Assembly: GCA_024639965.1 (NCBI GenBank)
Contig: JAHEGC010000006.1
Coordinates: 6,796 to 70,795 of the forward strand
Reading direction: 5' to 3'
DNA length: 64,000 nt
Source of the DNA: Micrococcales bacterium
GTDB lineage: Bacteria; Actinomycetota; Actinomycetes; Actinomycetales; Microbacteriaceae
Shown: piece after piece, positions 8,211 through 18,443 of the stretch
Layout of the letters: every line of letters starts with the position of its first letter
How positions within the stretch are numbered: position 1 is the first letter of the stretch
Position numbers and translations under genes: made by a program
Notes under the pieces: generated by a model
Seen by the model: only the letters and a program-made list of their open reading frames with translations
The model's database searches: none
Told to the model about the DNA's origin: nothing

Positions 8211-8575
8211 CGCGGCTGCCTCGTCCACCAAAGCCCGACCAAAGGAAGAAGGACGGGGATGTAGCCGTACCCTTGCCCGAATCGCGACCACACGGTGTCG
8301 GCGGGGAACATCGACGCGTCAATGAGGGTGAGCATCCCGACGGAAAGCACGCCGATCAATTCGAACACCATCGCGACCGTCGCAACGGTGTGCCAGCGTG
8401 CGGCGAGCGCAATCACGACGAGGAGGTAAACCGCGGCAGCGAGCGCGGAGAGCGAGTACGGAATGGGGGCGGTGTCGAACTTGGTCGCGATTTGATAGAC
8501 ACTGCGTCCGATCGCCGCAAGAGCGAGAACACCGTAGAGAACGATGAGCACTCGGGAGAAACCGCTCGACTTCAC
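8207..8575 (-). CDS. Small membrane protein, unknown function
   Basis: A 122-residue protein with four predicted membrane helices (near residues 7-27, 42-60, 65-85 and 103-118) and a short basic tail. GTG start at 8575 overlaps the lepA stop; its own stop overlaps the ribF start. I recognise no conserved motif. The double coupling makes it a genuine member of the lepA-ribF operon. Similar-sized four-helix proteins are common in Microbacteriaceae, but no role can be proposed from the sequence. Confidence 0.75.
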   Translation of the reverse strand: MKSSGFSRVLIVLYGVLALAAIGRSVYQIATKFDTAPIPYSLSALAAAVYLLVVIALAARWHTVATVAMVFELIGVLSVGMLTLIDASMFPADTVWSRFGQGYGYIPVLLPLVGLWWTRQPR

Positions 8576-10425
8576 TTCTTGTCCTTGTCCTTCTTCTCCA
8601 CGTCGCCCGAGAGTGCGGCGATGAACGCTTCCTGGGGAACTTCCACGCGTCCGACCATCTTCATGCGCTTCTTTCCCGCCTTCTGCTTCTCGAGAAGCTT
8701 GCGCTTGCGGCTGATGTCACCGCCGTAGCATTTCGCGAGAACGTCCTTGCGCATCGCGCGGATGCTCTCGCGGGCGATGATGCGCGCACCGATTGCGGCC
8801 TGAATTGGAACTTCGAACTGTTGACGAGGGATGAGTTCGCGAAGTCGACCCGTCATCATCACCCCGTAGGCGTAGGCCTTGTCGCGGTGGACAATCGCCG
8901 AGAACGCGTCGACCTGCTCCCCCTGCAACAGGATGTCGACCTTGACCAGGTCGGCCTCTTCCTCGCCGGCGGGCTCGTAATCGAGCGAGGCGTACCCCGC
9001 CGTGCGTGACTTGAGGTTGTCGAAGAAGTCGAAGACGATTTCGCCGAGCGGGATCGTGTACTTGATTTCGACTCGGTCCTCCCCGAGGTAATCCATGCCG
9101 ATGAGCGTTCCGCGACGCGATTGGCAGAGTTCCATGATCGTGCCGACGTAATCCTTGGGCGCCAGCACGGCGGCGCGAACGATGGGCTCACGAACGGACG
9201 AGATTCGTCCGACCGGGTATTCCGACGGGTTCGTCACAACCACGAGCTTGCCGTCATCCGTTGTGACGTTGTAAATGACGCTCGGTGCCGTTGCGATGAG
9301 GTCCAACCCGAATTCGCGCTCGAGACGCTCGGTGATGATCTCGAGGTGCAGCAAGCCGAGGAAGCCGCAGCGGAAACCGAAACCGAGTGCAACCGAGGTT
9401 TCGGGTTCGTACACGAGCGACGCGTCGGACAGCTTGAGCTTGTCGAGCGCCTCGCGAAGTTCGGGGAAGTCGCTGCCGTCGATCGGATAGAGACCGGAGA
9501 ACACCATCGGTTTGGGGTCGGTGTACCCCGGGAGCGCGGCTTTCGCCGGCTTGCCGTGGTTCGTGACCGTGTCGCCCACCTTCGATTGGCGCACGTCCTT
9601 CACGCCCGTGATGAGGTAACCGACCTCGCCCACGCCGAGACCCGCGCTGGGAGTGGGCTCGGGCGAGGACACCCCGATTTCGAGAAGTTCGTGTGTCGCG
9701 CGCGTCGACATCATCTGGATGCGTTCGCGGGGACTCAGCGACCCGTCGATGACACGGACGTAGGTCACGACCCCGCGATAGGCGTCGTAAACGGAGTCGA
9801 AGATCATCGCACGAGCGGGAGCGTCGGCATCGCCCACGGGCGAGGGAATCTTCTCCACCACGCGGTCGAGGAGCGCTTCGACTCCGACGCCGGTCTTGCC
9901 CGACACGCGCATCACATCGTCGGGATCTCCACCGATGAGCGATGCGAGTTCCTTCGCGTACTTCTCCGGGTCGGCCGCGGGCAGGTCAATCTTGTTGAGC
10001 ACGGGGATGATTTCGAGGTCGTTTTCCAGCGCGAGATAGAGGTTCGCGAGAGTCTGAGCCTCGATTCCCTGTGCCGCATCGACGAGCAGGATTGCTCCCT
10101 CACACGCGGCGAGCGACCGTGACACCTCGTAGGTGAAGTCGACGTGGCCGGGAGTGTCGATCATGTTGAGGGCGTAGTCGACGCCGTCAACTTCCCACGG
10201 CATGCGCACCGCCTGGCTCTTGATCGTGATTCCACGCTCGCGTTCAATGTCCATGCGATCGAGGTACTGGGCGCGCATCTCGCGGTCGCCAACGATTCCG
10301 GTGATGCCGAGCATTCGGTCGGCGAGTGTCGATTTGCCGTGATCGATGTGGGCGATGATGCAGAAATTGCGGATGACCGACGGGTCCGTGCGGGACGGAA
10401 CGGGGGGCTTCACGGAACGGGACAT
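8572..10425 (-). CDS. lepA: Elongation factor 4 (LepA)
   Basis: A 617-residue translational GTPase with G1 (AHIDHGKST), G3 (DTPGHVDF) and G4 (NKID) motifs, EF-G-like domains II, III and V and the LepA-specific C-terminal domain that ends in a lysine-rich tail. LepA acts on stalled or incorrectly translocated ribosomes and in 30S biogenesis. The ATG has no clear ribosome-binding site before it. It heads the minus-strand operon and faces away from rpsT, with 197 bases between the two starts; the pairing of lepA with divergent rpsT is usual in actinobacteria. Confidence 0.97.
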   Translation of the reverse strand: MSRSVKPPVPSRTDPSVIRNFCIIAHIDHGKSTLADRMLGITGIVGDREMRAQYLDRMDIERERGITIKSQAVRMPWEVDGVDYALNMIDTPGHVDFTYEVSRSLAACEGAILLVDAAQGIEAQTLANLYLALENDLEIIPVLNKIDLPAADPEKYAKELASLIGGDPDDVMRVSGKTGVGVEALLDRVVEKIPSPVGDADAPARAMIFDSVYDAYRGVVTYVRVIDGSLSPRERIQMMSTRATHELLEIGVSSPEPTPSAGLGVGEVGYLITGVKDVRQSKVGDTVTNHGKPAKAALPGYTDPKPMVFSGLYPIDGSDFPELREALDKLKLSDASLVYEPETSVALGFGFRCGFLGLLHLEIITERLEREFGLDLIATAPSVIYNVTTDDGKLVVVTNPSEYPVGRISSVREPIVRAAVLAPKDYVGTIMELCQSRRGTLIGMDYLGEDRVEIKYTIPLGEIVFDFFDNLKSRTAGYASLDYEPAGEEEADLVKVDILLQGEQVDAFSAIVHRDKAYAYGVMMTGRLRELIPRQQFEVPIQAAIGARIIARESIRAMRKDVLAKCYGGDISRKRKLLEKQKAGKKRMKMVGRVEVPQEAFIAALSGDVEKKDKDKK

Positions 10426-10507
10426 CGGGTTCTATTGTTTCACGAACGACGGCCGCCGAAATGCGCGGCGGTGAGTGGGTGTGCGCGCCCGAACCGCTCG
10501 TTTCTGG

Positions 10508-10513
10508 TAGCGT
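10508..10513 (+). promoter_or_regulatory. Probable -10 box for rpsT
   Basis: TAGCGT, preceded by TGG so that it reads as an extended -10. It would start a leader of about 100 bases before the rpsT GTG. No strong -35 is seen at the right spacing, so the call rests on the -10 alone. Confidence 0.4.
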
Positions 10514-10622
10514 GGACTTTTGGCTTACGCACTCACGCCCTCTCTCGTGATTGCGGAACGACATCGGGATTCGCTTACCCCATCCCGATTCGACAACCAC
10601 TCATCACATAAGGAATCCATTC

Positions 10623-11069
10623 GTGGCAAACATCAAGTCGCAGATCAAGCGAATCAAGACCAACCTCAAGGCTCAGGAGCGCAACAAGGCGGTCAAGAGC
10701 GAACTCAAGACCGTCATTCGTGCCGCCAAGAAGGCGATCGAATCCGGAGACAAGACCGCGGCCGTCAACGCCGTTGCAGTGGCGACTCGTCGACTCGACA
10801 AAGCCGTCTCCAAGGGCGTCATTCACAAGAACCAGGCAGCCAACCGCAAGTCGGCAATCGCGGGTCAAGCCGCGGCGCTGTCGGGCGACGCGAAGGTAAC
10901 GAAGTCGGCGCCCAAGGCCGCCGCAAAGACCGCCACCAAGGCACCCGCGAAGGCGGCTGCGAAGCCCGCCGCTAAGGCTCCGGCCAAGGCCGCTGCCGCT
11001 AAGCCGGCAACCAAGGTCGCCGCTGCAAAGCCGGCAACCAAGGCCGCACCGAAGAAGTCGGCCGAGTAG
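10623..11069 (+). CDS. rpsT: Small ribosomal subunit protein bS20 with a long Lys/Ala/Pro C-terminal tail
   Basis: The first 87 or so residues are an ordinary S20 ([13 protein letters not shown] at the start, KKAIESGD and [14 protein letters not shown] inside), which binds 16S rRNA early in assembly of the small subunit. The remaining 61 residues are almost only Ala, Lys, Pro and Thr in short AKAPAK / AAKPAT steps and resemble the tails of actinobacterial HU or histone H1-like proteins. Total 148 residues against roughly 86 for the family. The GTG start is placed by homology, and a stop and terminator follow in frame. The tail probably binds nucleic acid; that is inference. Confidence 0.95.
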   Translation: MANIKSQIKRIKTNLKAQERNKAVKSELKTVIRAAKKAIESGDKTAAVNAVAVATRRLDKAVSKGVIHKNQAANRKSAIAGQAAALSGDAKVTKSAPKAAAKTATKAPAKAAAKPAAKAPAKAAAAKPATKVAAAKPATKAAPKKSAE

Positions 11070-11089
11070 GTCAACTCACACATCGTTCG

Positions 11090-11115
11090 ATGGCTCCCGG
11101 CTCGCCGGGGGCCAT
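11090..11115. terminator. Hairpin terminator between convergent rpsT and holA
   Basis: ATGGCTCCCGGC pairs with GCCGGGGGCCAT around a 2-base tip, with one internal mismatch. It is followed on the plus strand by TGTCGTTT. It lies in the 52 bases between the two stop codons and could serve both genes. Confidence 0.65.
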
Positions 11116-11121
11116 TGTCGT

Positions 11122-12105
11122 TTAACTGCGAGACGCGATTCGGTCGACCATGCGTTCAACCGCGAATTCGGCGTCACGCCCAGCACCCTTGACCATCGAA
11201 TCTGCTTCGGCGACGGCGAGAATCGCGCGGCCGAGCGTTGGGCCTGTCCAGTTCCGCAACGACCGACGCGCCTTGTCCACCATCCACGGCGGCATTCCCA
11301 AATCCTTAGCGGCATTACCCGCCGAGCCCGTGTAACCACCGACGCGCGCGAGCTGGCGGAGCTTCGCAGCGAACGCCGCGATGAGCGGAACCGGATCGAC
11401 CCCCGACTCAATCGCGTGGCGCAGCAGGCGTAACGCTTCACTCCGATCGCCGTCGATGGCGGCGTCGGCGACGGCGAACGAGGTGACCTCTTCGTGGCCA
11501 CCGTAATAGCGATCCACGAAATCCTTCGAGACGGGCTGTCCCTGTGCGTCACTGGCGATCTGGTCGCAGGCGGCGGCGAGTTCGGAGAGGTTTCCCGCGA
11601 ACGCCCCCACGAGTGCGGCCACGGCGGCTCGGTCCGCCTTGGCGCCGAGACGCGCCAACTCGCCAGCGACAAACTGCTCGCGGTCGGCGTCCTTCTTAAT
11701 CTCGGCACACTCGACCTCGAGTACTCGGTCGTTGCCGCGGAGCGCATCGAGCATGCGTTTACCGCGATTTCCACCAGAGTGCCGAATCATGACGATGACG
11801 TCGTCGGCGATGGAGTCCAGATAGGCGATGGCATCGTCGAGAAACTCGTCGCTCGCCGATTCGCCGTTGATGATGCGGATCATGCGGGGTTCACCGAAGA
11901 GCGACGGGCTCGCGTAATCGAACAACGACTTCGACGCGTAGGCGGCCGCGTCGAGATCGGTGACCTCGAGCTCCGGACTTGCGATGCGGACGCGGTCGCG
12001 CAGTTCGCGAAACACTCGTTCGGCAAGATACGTCTCGGGGCCACTGACGAGTACGACGGGAGATTCACGAACTCCGTGCCACGGCACGACCGAATTTTTC
12101 GCCAC
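11122..12105 (-). CDS. holA: DNA polymerase III subunit delta
   Basis: A 327-residue HolA-type protein: the SGPETYLAERVFRE opening corresponds to the degenerate P-loop region of the delta subunit, and the SLFGEPRMIRI segment is typical. It opens the beta clamp as part of the clamp loader. GTG at 12105 is chosen because GGAGGGG lies directly upstream; a longer reading frame to 12159 would run through that site. It follows comEC by 35 bases, the conserved comEA-comEC-holA order, and converges on rpsT. Confidence 0.93.
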   Translation of the reverse strand: MAKNSVVPWHGVRESPVVLVSGPETYLAERVFRELRDRVRIASPELEVTDLDAAAYASKSLFDYASPSLFGEPRMIRIINGESASDEFLDDAIAYLDSIADDVIVMIRHSGGNRGKRMLDALRGNDRVLEVECAEIKKDADREQFVAGELARLGAKADRAAVAALVGAFAGNLSELAAACDQIASDAQGQPVSKDFVDRYYGGHEEVTSFAVADAAIDGDRSEALRLLRHAIESGVDPVPLIAAFAAKLRQLARVGGYTGSAGNAAKDLGMPPWMVDKARRSLRNWTGPTLGRAILAVAEADSMVKGAGRDAEFAVERMVDRIASRS

Positions 12106-12140
12106 GACCCCTCCTCGACTGCCAGTGTACGGCGAGCCTC

Positions 12141-13979
12141 TCACGACCTTTCCCGCCACACCCGAAGCTCACCGGCGCGGTCACGCGAAATGAGGACAAT
12201 ACCGTTGTGGTCGCTCCGAAGGGCAAGCGTTCCGGTCGACGCGAGCATGTCGAGCGCCTCATCGGTGGGGTGTCCGTAGTCGTTGTCGGCACCAACACCG
12301 ATAAGCCCCACGCTGGAGTGCAGGAGTCGGTAGAGGTTCGGGTCCTGGTCGCGCGACCCGTGGTGACTCACTTTGACAACCGTGGCGGTGGCGAGCGCGC
12401 CCAACCGCAGAAGGCGGGTCTGTTCCGCGGCGGGAAGGTCACCGAGATCGACTCCGTCCACACAGAAGGCATCACACCCCGATCCCGCATCGAATCGCAC
12501 CACGACGCTCGCGGGGTTGCCCGGTTCCACCGGCACCCCGTCGGCGGGCCAGAGAACACTCCAATTCAGGTGACCCAATGCGCCAGCGATCCCTCGGTGA
12601 GCGTCGACGAGTCGCGCACCCGACTCCGTGAGCAGGCGCAGAATGACCTCGTCGGCAATACCGTCAGTCGGCCCGTGCACGACGACGTCGACCTTGCCGT
12701 ACAACGCGCCGATGGCACCGACGTGGTCGATATCGAAGTGCGTCAAGACAAGAAGATCGACGTGATCGACTCCCAGTCGCCCCAGGCACTCGCGAATCGC
12801 CGGCTCATCGCGGCCCACATCGATGAGGGCGACGAGGCCCGAATCGCGAACGAGCACAGCGTCGCCCTGCCCAACATCGCACTGAGCCCACGTCCAGTCT
12901 CGGGGCGCGGTCGACCACGCGAGAACGTTCCCTCCCGCCGTGAGCGACAGCGCGAGCGCCGTGGCTGTTGTGGGAACCCACAACACACGGTTTGGTGCAC
13001 GACCGAGAATCCACAGCGCGAGCCCGATGGAGATGACCGCCCCAAGCACAAAGCCCGCCACACCTGCTGGCCACGGGATTCTCGCGACGGGAAGCGCGGC
13101 GGTGACGCGCGCGATTGCCGCAACAACCGAAGCGAACAGCCAACCGACCCCGGCGAAACCCGTCGACAACCACGGCAGCGGTGCCGTGATGAGGGCGAGC
13201 AACCCGGCGATCGTCGCAACGGGCACAAGAGGGTCGGCGAGTGCGTTGGCGATGACGCCGTAGGTCGGCACGTAAGGCGCGAGCAGGAACACGATGGGCT
13301 GACAGGCGATGCTCGCTGACAGGGGAACCGCCAACACCGTCGCGAGCCACCGAGGGAGACGAGCGGCGAGACGCTCGCTGAGCGGACGGGCCAGCACGAG
13401 AAGACCGAGAGTTGCGGCGACAGAGAGTGCGAAGCCCACCGAATGTGACAACGCGGGGTCGAGCGCGAGACACCCGAGAACGGCGAGGCAGAGGAGTGTG
13501 ACTCCCGCGATCGAGGTGCCGATGGCGAGCGTCGCGAGTGCGATGAGAGCCATGGCGCTTGCGCGCAGGACACTCGGCTCACCACCAACCAAAACTACGA
13601 ACCCCACGAGCGAGGCCGCGGCGAGACCGATGCGCCACCACAGGCCAAGACCGACGAGCGCCGCCAGACCAAACACGAGTCCGGTGACGACCGCGCAATT
13701 CGATCCGCTCACTGCCATGAGGTGCGTGAGCGAGCTGACGCGCATCGCGTCGGCGAGTGATTCGGAAACGGCCGAGGTGTCCCCCACAACCAGTCCGGGC
13801 AATAACGCTCCGCCGTCGCCGCCGAATCGGGCGGCGCTGGACGCGAACGACGTTCGAATCGACGCGACCCACGGGCTCGCCGCGTCCATTGAAGGGCGAT
13901 ATTCCGACTCGCCCGTTACAAACCAGGCGGCGACCCAGGCCATCGCCGTCGCCCCCGTGAGGACGGGCCAACGGCTCAC
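12141..13979 (-). CDS. comEC: ComEC/Rec2-type DNA uptake channel
   Basis: A 612-residue membrane protein. The Competence domain covers roughly residues 55-325, with HLMAVSGSN at 86-94 and many helices. A metallo-beta-lactamase-like domain follows, with DVGQGDA at 368-374, HFDIDH at 414-419 and SHHGS nearer the end. ComEC carries single-stranded DNA across the inner membrane during natural transformation. It is shorter than the usual 700-800 residues because the N-terminal OB-like region is reduced. The start overlaps comEA by 4 bases (ATGA). No other competence genes are in the window. Confidence 0.93.
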   Translation of the reverse strand: MSRWPVLTGATAMAWVAAWFVTGESEYRPSMDAASPWVASIRTSFASSAARFGGDGGALLPGLVVGDTSAVSESLADAMRVSSLTHLMAVSGSNCAVVTGLVFGLAALVGLGLWWRIGLAAASLVGFVVLVGGEPSVLRASAMALIALATLAIGTSIAGVTLLCLAVLGCLALDPALSHSVGFALSVAATLGLLVLARPLSERLAARLPRWLATVLAVPLSASIACQPIVFLLAPYVPTYGVIANALADPLVPVATIAGLLALITAPLPWLSTGFAGVGWLFASVVAAIARVTAALPVARIPWPAGVAGFVLGAVISIGLALWILGRAPNRVLWVPTTATALALSLTAGGNVLAWSTAPRDWTWAQCDVGQGDAVLVRDSGLVALIDVGRDEPAIRECLGRLGVDHVDLLVLTHFDIDHVGAIGALYGKVDVVVHGPTDGIADEVILRLLTESGARLVDAHRGIAGALGHLNWSVLWPADGVPVEPGNPASVVVRFDAGSGCDAFCVDGVDLGDLPAAEQTRLLRLGALATATVVKVSHHGSRDQDPNLYRLLHSSVGLIGVGADNDYGHPTDEALDMLASTGTLALRSDHNGIVLISRDRAGELRVWRERS

Positions 13980-14569
13980 AGGGTGAGGTGGTCGCGCATA
14001 CCGTCAAGGGTGAGTTGGCCGATGCCCGGAACATCGAGAAGCGCGTCGACGGAGGGAAACGGACCGTTGTCGTCCCGGTAAGCGACGATGCGTTCGGCGA
14101 GGGCGGGGCCTATTCGCGGTAGCCCCTCGAGGTCGGCCGTCGTCGCGCGGTTGATGTTGATGCGATTGTTCGTCGATGCCGGGGACGTGCCGCCCGCTCT
14201 ACCCATTTCGCCGACGAGAATCTGCTCGCCGTCGTCGACGATCCGAGCGAGGTTGAGGGAGGCGGGGTCGGCCGAGTCGCTCAACCCGCCGGCGAGATCG
14301 ATTGCGTCGAGCACCCGTGAACCGCTCGGCAGTTCGTAGACACCGGGCGCGGCTACCGCCCCCACCACCTGCACGATGAGTGTGGCGGCGGGCGCCGCGG
14401 TGGGAACGATCGCGTTGGCGTCGACTGCGATGTCACCCGCACCGCTCGTTGCATTCGACCACACGGCGCCCGTCAGGGCGATGAGAACGACGCCCCCCGC
14501 AGCGGCGAACGCCAACTTCTTTCGAGACGGCTTTTCCGTCGACGCGATTGCGGTGTACCACTCGGCCAT
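13976..14569 (-). CDS. comEA: ComEA-type DNA-binding protein
   Basis: A 197-residue protein with one N-terminal membrane anchor (about residues 20-40), an SLBB-like domain (VQVVGAVAAPGVYELPSGSRV) and a C-terminal pair of helix-hairpin-helix motifs (ININRATTADLEGLPRIGP, then LLDVPGIGQLTLDGM). It binds double-stranded DNA outside the membrane and passes it to ComEC. A TAACGT box ends 6 bases before the ATG, so the comEA-comEC-holA message may be leaderless. A small GTGGC-CGAA-GCCAC hairpin (14587-14600) lies between leuS and this gene. Confidence 0.93.
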   Translation of the reverse strand: MAEWYTAIASTEKPSRKKLAFAAAGGVVLIALTGAVWSNATSGAGDIAVDANAIVPTAAPAATLIVQVVGAVAAPGVYELPSGSRVLDAIDLAGGLSDSADPASLNLARIVDDGEQILVGEMGRAGGTSPASTNNRININRATTADLEGLPRIGPALAERIVAYRDDNGPFPSVDALLDVPGIGQLTLDGMRDHLTL

Positions 14570-14628
14570 TCCGCCACGTTAGGCGAGTGGCCGAAGCCAC
14601 GGAGCAACCGCGGAAAAGTTGTGGAGAA

Positions 14629-17106
14629 CTAGTCGGAGACGACGATGTTGACGAGTTTCGGGGGACGCACGATCGTCTGGCGAATCGTCTTCCCCGCAAG
14701 TGAACTCTCGACCGCCGCGAGAGCGAGCGCGGAGAGTTCCTCCTCGGTGATCGACGTCGCCACCTCGAGCCGTTCCTTGACCTTGCCGTTGATTTGCACG
14801 ATCGCGGTGACCGAATCCTCGACGAGGAACGCCGGGTCGGCCTCGGGGAACTTCTGGAGACCCACGAATCGTTCGTGACCGAGCATCGACCACATGTCCT
14901 CGGCGACATGAGGAGCGAACATCGACAACGCCAACGCGACGACTTCGGCCGCCTCGCGAACCGCACCGTCGGCAGCACCCGCTCCGGTGTCGATTTCCTT
15001 GCGAAGGTGATTCACCACATCCATGAGTCGCGCGACGACGACGTTGAACTTGTAAGCCTCGATCAGTGGCGCGATGTCGGCGAGGAACCGGTGGGTCACA
15101 CGGCGAAGAGCAGGGGAACCGGTCGCGGCGTCTGCACCGACCGAACTCGTCACGTCGTGTGCGACGCGCCACGCGCGGGCGAGGAACTTGTGTGAACCGG
15201 TGACGGACACGTCGGCCCAGTCGATGTCGTCCTCGGGAGGTCCGGCGAACGCCATGGTGAGTCGAACGGCGTCGACGCCGAACTTGTCAAGCTCTTCACC
15301 GAAGAAGACGATGTTGCCCTTGGACTTCGACATCTTCGACCCGTCGAGAATGACCATCCCCTGGTTGAGGAGTGCGGAGAAGGGCTCGTCGAAGTTGATG
15401 TGTCCGAGATCGAAGAGGACTTTGGTGATAAAGCGCGCGTACAGCAGGTGGAGGATCGCGTGTTCGACGCCACCGACGTATTGGTCGACAGGCGCCCACG
15501 CCTTGACCTGCTCGGGATCAAACGCACGCGTTGTATCTCTGGGCGACAGGAAGCGAAGGAAATACCACGACGAATCAACAAACGTGTCCATCGTGTCGGC
15601 GTCGCGGGTGGCTGCGCTGCCGTCACGCGGGTCGGGAACGTTGACCCACTCCTCGGCCGCGCCGAGCGGCGAGGAACCCTTGGGACGCAAATCGAGCCCC
15701 TCGGTCGGCGGCAACTCGACGGGAAGGTCGGCGAGGTCCACGGGGATCTCGGCTCCGTCGGCTCCGTGAATGATCGGGATGGGCGTTCCCCAATAGCGCT
15801 GACGTGAGATGAGCCAGTCGCGAAGGCGATAGGTAATCGCACCTTTACCCGCACCAATCGATTCAAGTCGCTCGATCGCCGCGGCGATCGCGTCGGCCTT
15901 GTTGAGCCCGTCGAGGAAGTCGGAGTTGATGTGGGGGCCGTCGCCCGTCGTCGCGACGCCGGACTGCGCGGGGTCGTTGGGCTCATCCGACGCAACATCG
16001 ACGACGACGCGCACGGGAAGGTCGTACTTTCTGGCGAAATCGAGGTCGCGCTGGTCGTGCGCGGGGACCGCCATGATCGCGCCAGAGCCGTAATCTGCGA
16101 GCACGTAATCGGCGACCCACACCGGCACCGACTCGCCGTTGAGGGGGTTAATGGCGTTCACCCCGAGCGAGACGCCCGTCTTGGTGCGCGTGGCATCCTG
16201 ACGCTCGATTTCCGTTTTCTTCTGCACCTCGGTGAGGTATTCGGCGAATTGCTGGCGAACGATCGGATCGGCTCCGGCTGCGAGTTCGCTCGCGAGATCC
16301 GAGTCGGGTGCAACGACCATGAAGGTTGCCCCGAACAACGTGTCGGGTCTCGTTGTGAACACGGGGATGGCGCGGCCGGTGCCCTCCACCGTGAAGGTGA
16401 CTTCGGCGCCGCGCGACTTTCCGATCCAGTTGCGTTGCATCGTGAGGACCTTGGCGGGCCAGGTGTTTTCGAGTCGATCGAGATCGGCGAGGAGTCTCTC
16501 CGCGTAATCGGTGATGCGGAAGTACCACTGGGTTAGCTTCTTCTTGACGACGACGGCGCCGCTTCGATCACTCGTTCCGTCGGGCAGGACTTGCTCGTTC
16601 GCAAGCACGGTCTGATCGACCGGGTCCCAGTTGACCCAGGAATCCTTGCGGTACGCAAGCCCCTTCGAATAGAGCTCGAGGAACAGCCATTGGTTCCACT
16701 TGTAATACTCGGGGTCCGACGTGTGAAGTACACGGCTCCAATCGAACGACGCCGCGTACCGCTTCATCGAGGCGCGCTGCTGAGCGATGTTGTCGTAAGT
16801 CCAGTCGCGGGGGTTCACACCGCGTTTGATCGCCGCGTTTTCCGCGGGGAGACCGAATGAGTCCCACCCGATCGGGTGGAGCACGCGATAGCCGCGCAGA
16901 CGCCAGTATCGCGCGAGAACGTCACCGAGCGCGTAGACCTCGGCGTGCCCCATGTGAAGGTCACCCGACGGGTACGGAAACATGTCGAGAATGTACTTGT
17001 GTGGCCGCGAATCGACGGTGTCAGGCACGTCGAACGGTCGCTCGGCCTCCCAGACCGGCGCCCACTTCGCCTCGATTCGGCGAAAGTCGTACTCGTTCTC
17101 GTCCAC
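14629..17106 (-). CDS. leuS: Leucyl-tRNA synthetase
   Basis: An 825-residue class I synthetase with the HIGH-type motif in [14 protein letters not shown], the editing domain inserted in the Rossmann fold, the KMSKS loop in SKMSKSKGN and a C-terminal anticodon-binding region. The GTG at 17106 is preferred over one at 17130 because GAGGGG lies 4 bases before it and the protein then starts just ahead of [10 protein letters not shown], where homologues start. It is transcribed from a promoter whose -10 overlaps the pabB stop codon. Confidence 0.96.
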   Translation of the reverse strand: MDENEYDFRRIEAKWAPVWEAERPFDVPDTVDSRPHKYILDMFPYPSGDLHMGHAEVYALGDVLARYWRLRGYRVLHPIGWDSFGLPAENAAIKRGVNPRDWTYDNIAQQRASMKRYAASFDWSRVLHTSDPEYYKWNQWLFLELYSKGLAYRKDSWVNWDPVDQTVLANEQVLPDGTSDRSGAVVVKKKLTQWYFRITDYAERLLADLDRLENTWPAKVLTMQRNWIGKSRGAEVTFTVEGTGRAIPVFTTRPDTLFGATFMVVAPDSDLASELAAGADPIVRQQFAEYLTEVQKKTEIERQDATRTKTGVSLGVNAINPLNGESVPVWVADYVLADYGSGAIMAVPAHDQRDLDFARKYDLPVRVVVDVASDEPNDPAQSGVATTGDGPHINSDFLDGLNKADAIAAAIERLESIGAGKGAITYRLRDWLISRQRYWGTPIPIIHGADGAEIPVDLADLPVELPPTEGLDLRPKGSSPLGAAEEWVNVPDPRDGSAATRDADTMDTFVDSSWYFLRFLSPRDTTRAFDPEQVKAWAPVDQYVGGVEHAILHLLYARFITKVLFDLGHINFDEPFSALLNQGMVILDGSKMSKSKGNIVFFGEELDKFGVDAVRLTMAFAGPPEDDIDWADVSVTGSHKFLARAWRVAHDVTSSVGADAATGSPALRRVTHRFLADIAPLIEAYKFNVVVARLMDVVNHLRKEIDTGAGAADGAVREAAEVVALALSMFAPHVAEDMWSMLGHERFVGLQKFPEADPAFLVEDSVTAIVQINGKVKERLEVATSITEEELSALALAAVESSLAGKTIRQTIVRPPKLVNIVVSD

Positions 17107-17144
17107 GAATCCCCTCACACACTCGCGCACAGACGCGCGAATTC

Positions 17145-17150
17145 AGTCTA
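17145..17150 (-). promoter_or_regulatory. Probable -10 box of leuS
   Basis: TAGACT on the minus strand. Its first three bases are the TAG stop codon of pabB (17148-17150). It would give a leader of about 35 bases with a GAGGGG ribosome-binding site before leuS. No T-box elements are seen in this short leader. Confidence 0.45.
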
Positions 17151-18428
17151 TTCCGTGTAGAGGTAGGGATTCGGCGATGCGCCGAGCACGCGGAGCAGAG
17201 CTGCCGCCTTCACCCCGACCTCGGTGATTTCGGCATCGGGGATTGAATCGGCAGTGATGCCACCACCCACCCCGATGTGGGCGCCCTCGTCATCGACAAC
17301 GATGGTTCGAATTGTCATCGCGAGCGTGAGGTCGCCCGCTCCCCCGTAACCGAATACGCCCGCGTAGATTCCGCGTTCCCCCGTTTCGAGTCGCCCGAGA
17401 ATTTCCACCGCTCGCAGTTTGGGTGCACCCGTCATCGAGCCGGCGGGGAAAAGCGCTCGGGCCGCATCGGCGGCGGAACTTCCTTCCGCGAGTTGCCCGG
17501 TGACCGTTGAGACGAGCTGGTGCACGGTCGAATAGGTCTCGATCTCGTGAAGCGCACTCACCGCGACCGTTCCATCGGCACACACCTTGGAGAGGTCGTT
17601 TCGGCACAGGTCGACGATCATGAGATTTTCGGCGCGCTCCTTGTCCGATTCCTGCAGCTCCCGTCGAAGCACGAAGTCTTCGGCGGGGTCGGTGGATCGA
17701 GGTCTCGTGCCTTTGATCGGGCTCGTGCTGGCCCTATCCCCTCGGACGGTGAGGAACGACTCGGGCGACGCGGAGAGGAGCACCACTCCGCTCGCACGAA
17801 GGTACGCACCGTAACGGGTGGGCGCCACGTCGCGCAGGGCGAGGTACGTGTCGATCGGATCGATTTCACCCGACACGTCAACGCGCGTGGTGAGACACAG
17901 TTGGTACGCGTCACCGTCACGAATGTGGGTGAGGCACGCGTCGATGAAACCTGAGTATCGCGCGGGAGAGTCACGCCAAATTGCCTCGCGTGGCGGCGGA
18001 TCGCGCCGTGGTTCGACGACGACGCCCTCGAGTGCCGTGACCATCGCGATGAGTGCGCGGAATTCGGCGTCGTCCTCCCGGGCGATGACGGAGACTTCGT
18101 TGTCACGGTGATCGATCTCGATCGCGTGGGTGACATCGAGCACCGCCACGCGGGGGTCGCGACTCAGTCCGACAGCGACACCGAGCGTGCGCTCACGCTC
18201 CCCGTAGGAAGCCCATCCGACTCGGGAGACGGGAAAGGGCACTTCCGATGCGAGCTCGCTGAAACCGTCGGTGGTAGGGATGGGCTTACCGACGCCGAGG
18301 TAGGAAATCGTCGAACCGAGAGAATCGTCGAGCCAGAACCCTCCGTCGTGCCCGGCGACAATCTCCCGAAAGAGCAACGCCGGGTCAAATTTGCCTCCGA
18401 CGACGTGCCGCGCGTACTCGCCTGCCAT
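17148..18428 (-). CDS. pabB: Aminodeoxychorismate synthase component I-like, chorismate-binding enzyme
   Basis: A 426-residue member of the chorismate-utilising family. The core motifs are present: SPIKGTRPR, the ENLMIVDLCRNDL segment and the GSMTGAPKLRAVEIL segment near the C-terminus. With glutamine amidotransferase PabA it makes 4-amino-4-deoxychorismate for folate. TrpE is the main alternative, but the divergent pabC-like gene 12 bases away supports the folate role. The ATG at 18428 has a TAGAGT box ending 7 bases upstream and only a weak ribosome-binding site, so translation is probably leaderless. No amidotransferase gene is in the window. Confidence 0.9.
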   Translation of the reverse strand: MAGEYARHVVGGKFDPALLFREIVAGHDGGFWLDDSLGSTISYLGVGKPIPTTDGFSELASEVPFPVSRVGWASYGERERTLGVAVGLSRDPRVAVLDVTHAIEIDHRDNEVSVIAREDDAEFRALIAMVTALEGVVVEPRRDPPPREAIWRDSPARYSGFIDACLTHIRDGDAYQLCLTTRVDVSGEIDPIDTYLALRDVAPTRYGAYLRASGVVLLSASPESFLTVRGDRASTSPIKGTRPRSTDPAEDFVLRRELQESDKERAENLMIVDLCRNDLSKVCADGTVAVSALHEIETYSTVHQLVSTVTGQLAEGSSAADAARALFPAGSMTGAPKLRAVEILGRLETGERGIYAGVFGYGGAGDLTLAMTIRTIVVDDEGAHIGVGGGITADSIPDAEITEVGVKAAALLRVLGASPNPYLYTE

Positions 18429-18443
18429 AGCCTTTACTCTATG
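18426..18443. promoter_or_regulatory. Overlapping divergent leaderless promoters of pabB and pabC
   Basis: Only 12 bases separate the two start codons. On the plus strand TAGCCT (18428-18433) ends 7 bases before the pabC ATG; on the minus strand TAGAGT (18441-18436) ends 7 bases before the pabB ATG. Each -10 box begins inside the start codon of the opposite gene. The -35 regions would lie in the opposite coding sequences and are not clearly recognisable. Confidence 0.55.

Noticed and set aside
14587-14600. GTGGC-CGAA-GCCAC hairpin between leuS and comEA as a terminator.
   Set aside because: Only 5 base pairs and no T-run; it may contribute to termination of leuS but is not strong enough to list as a feature.
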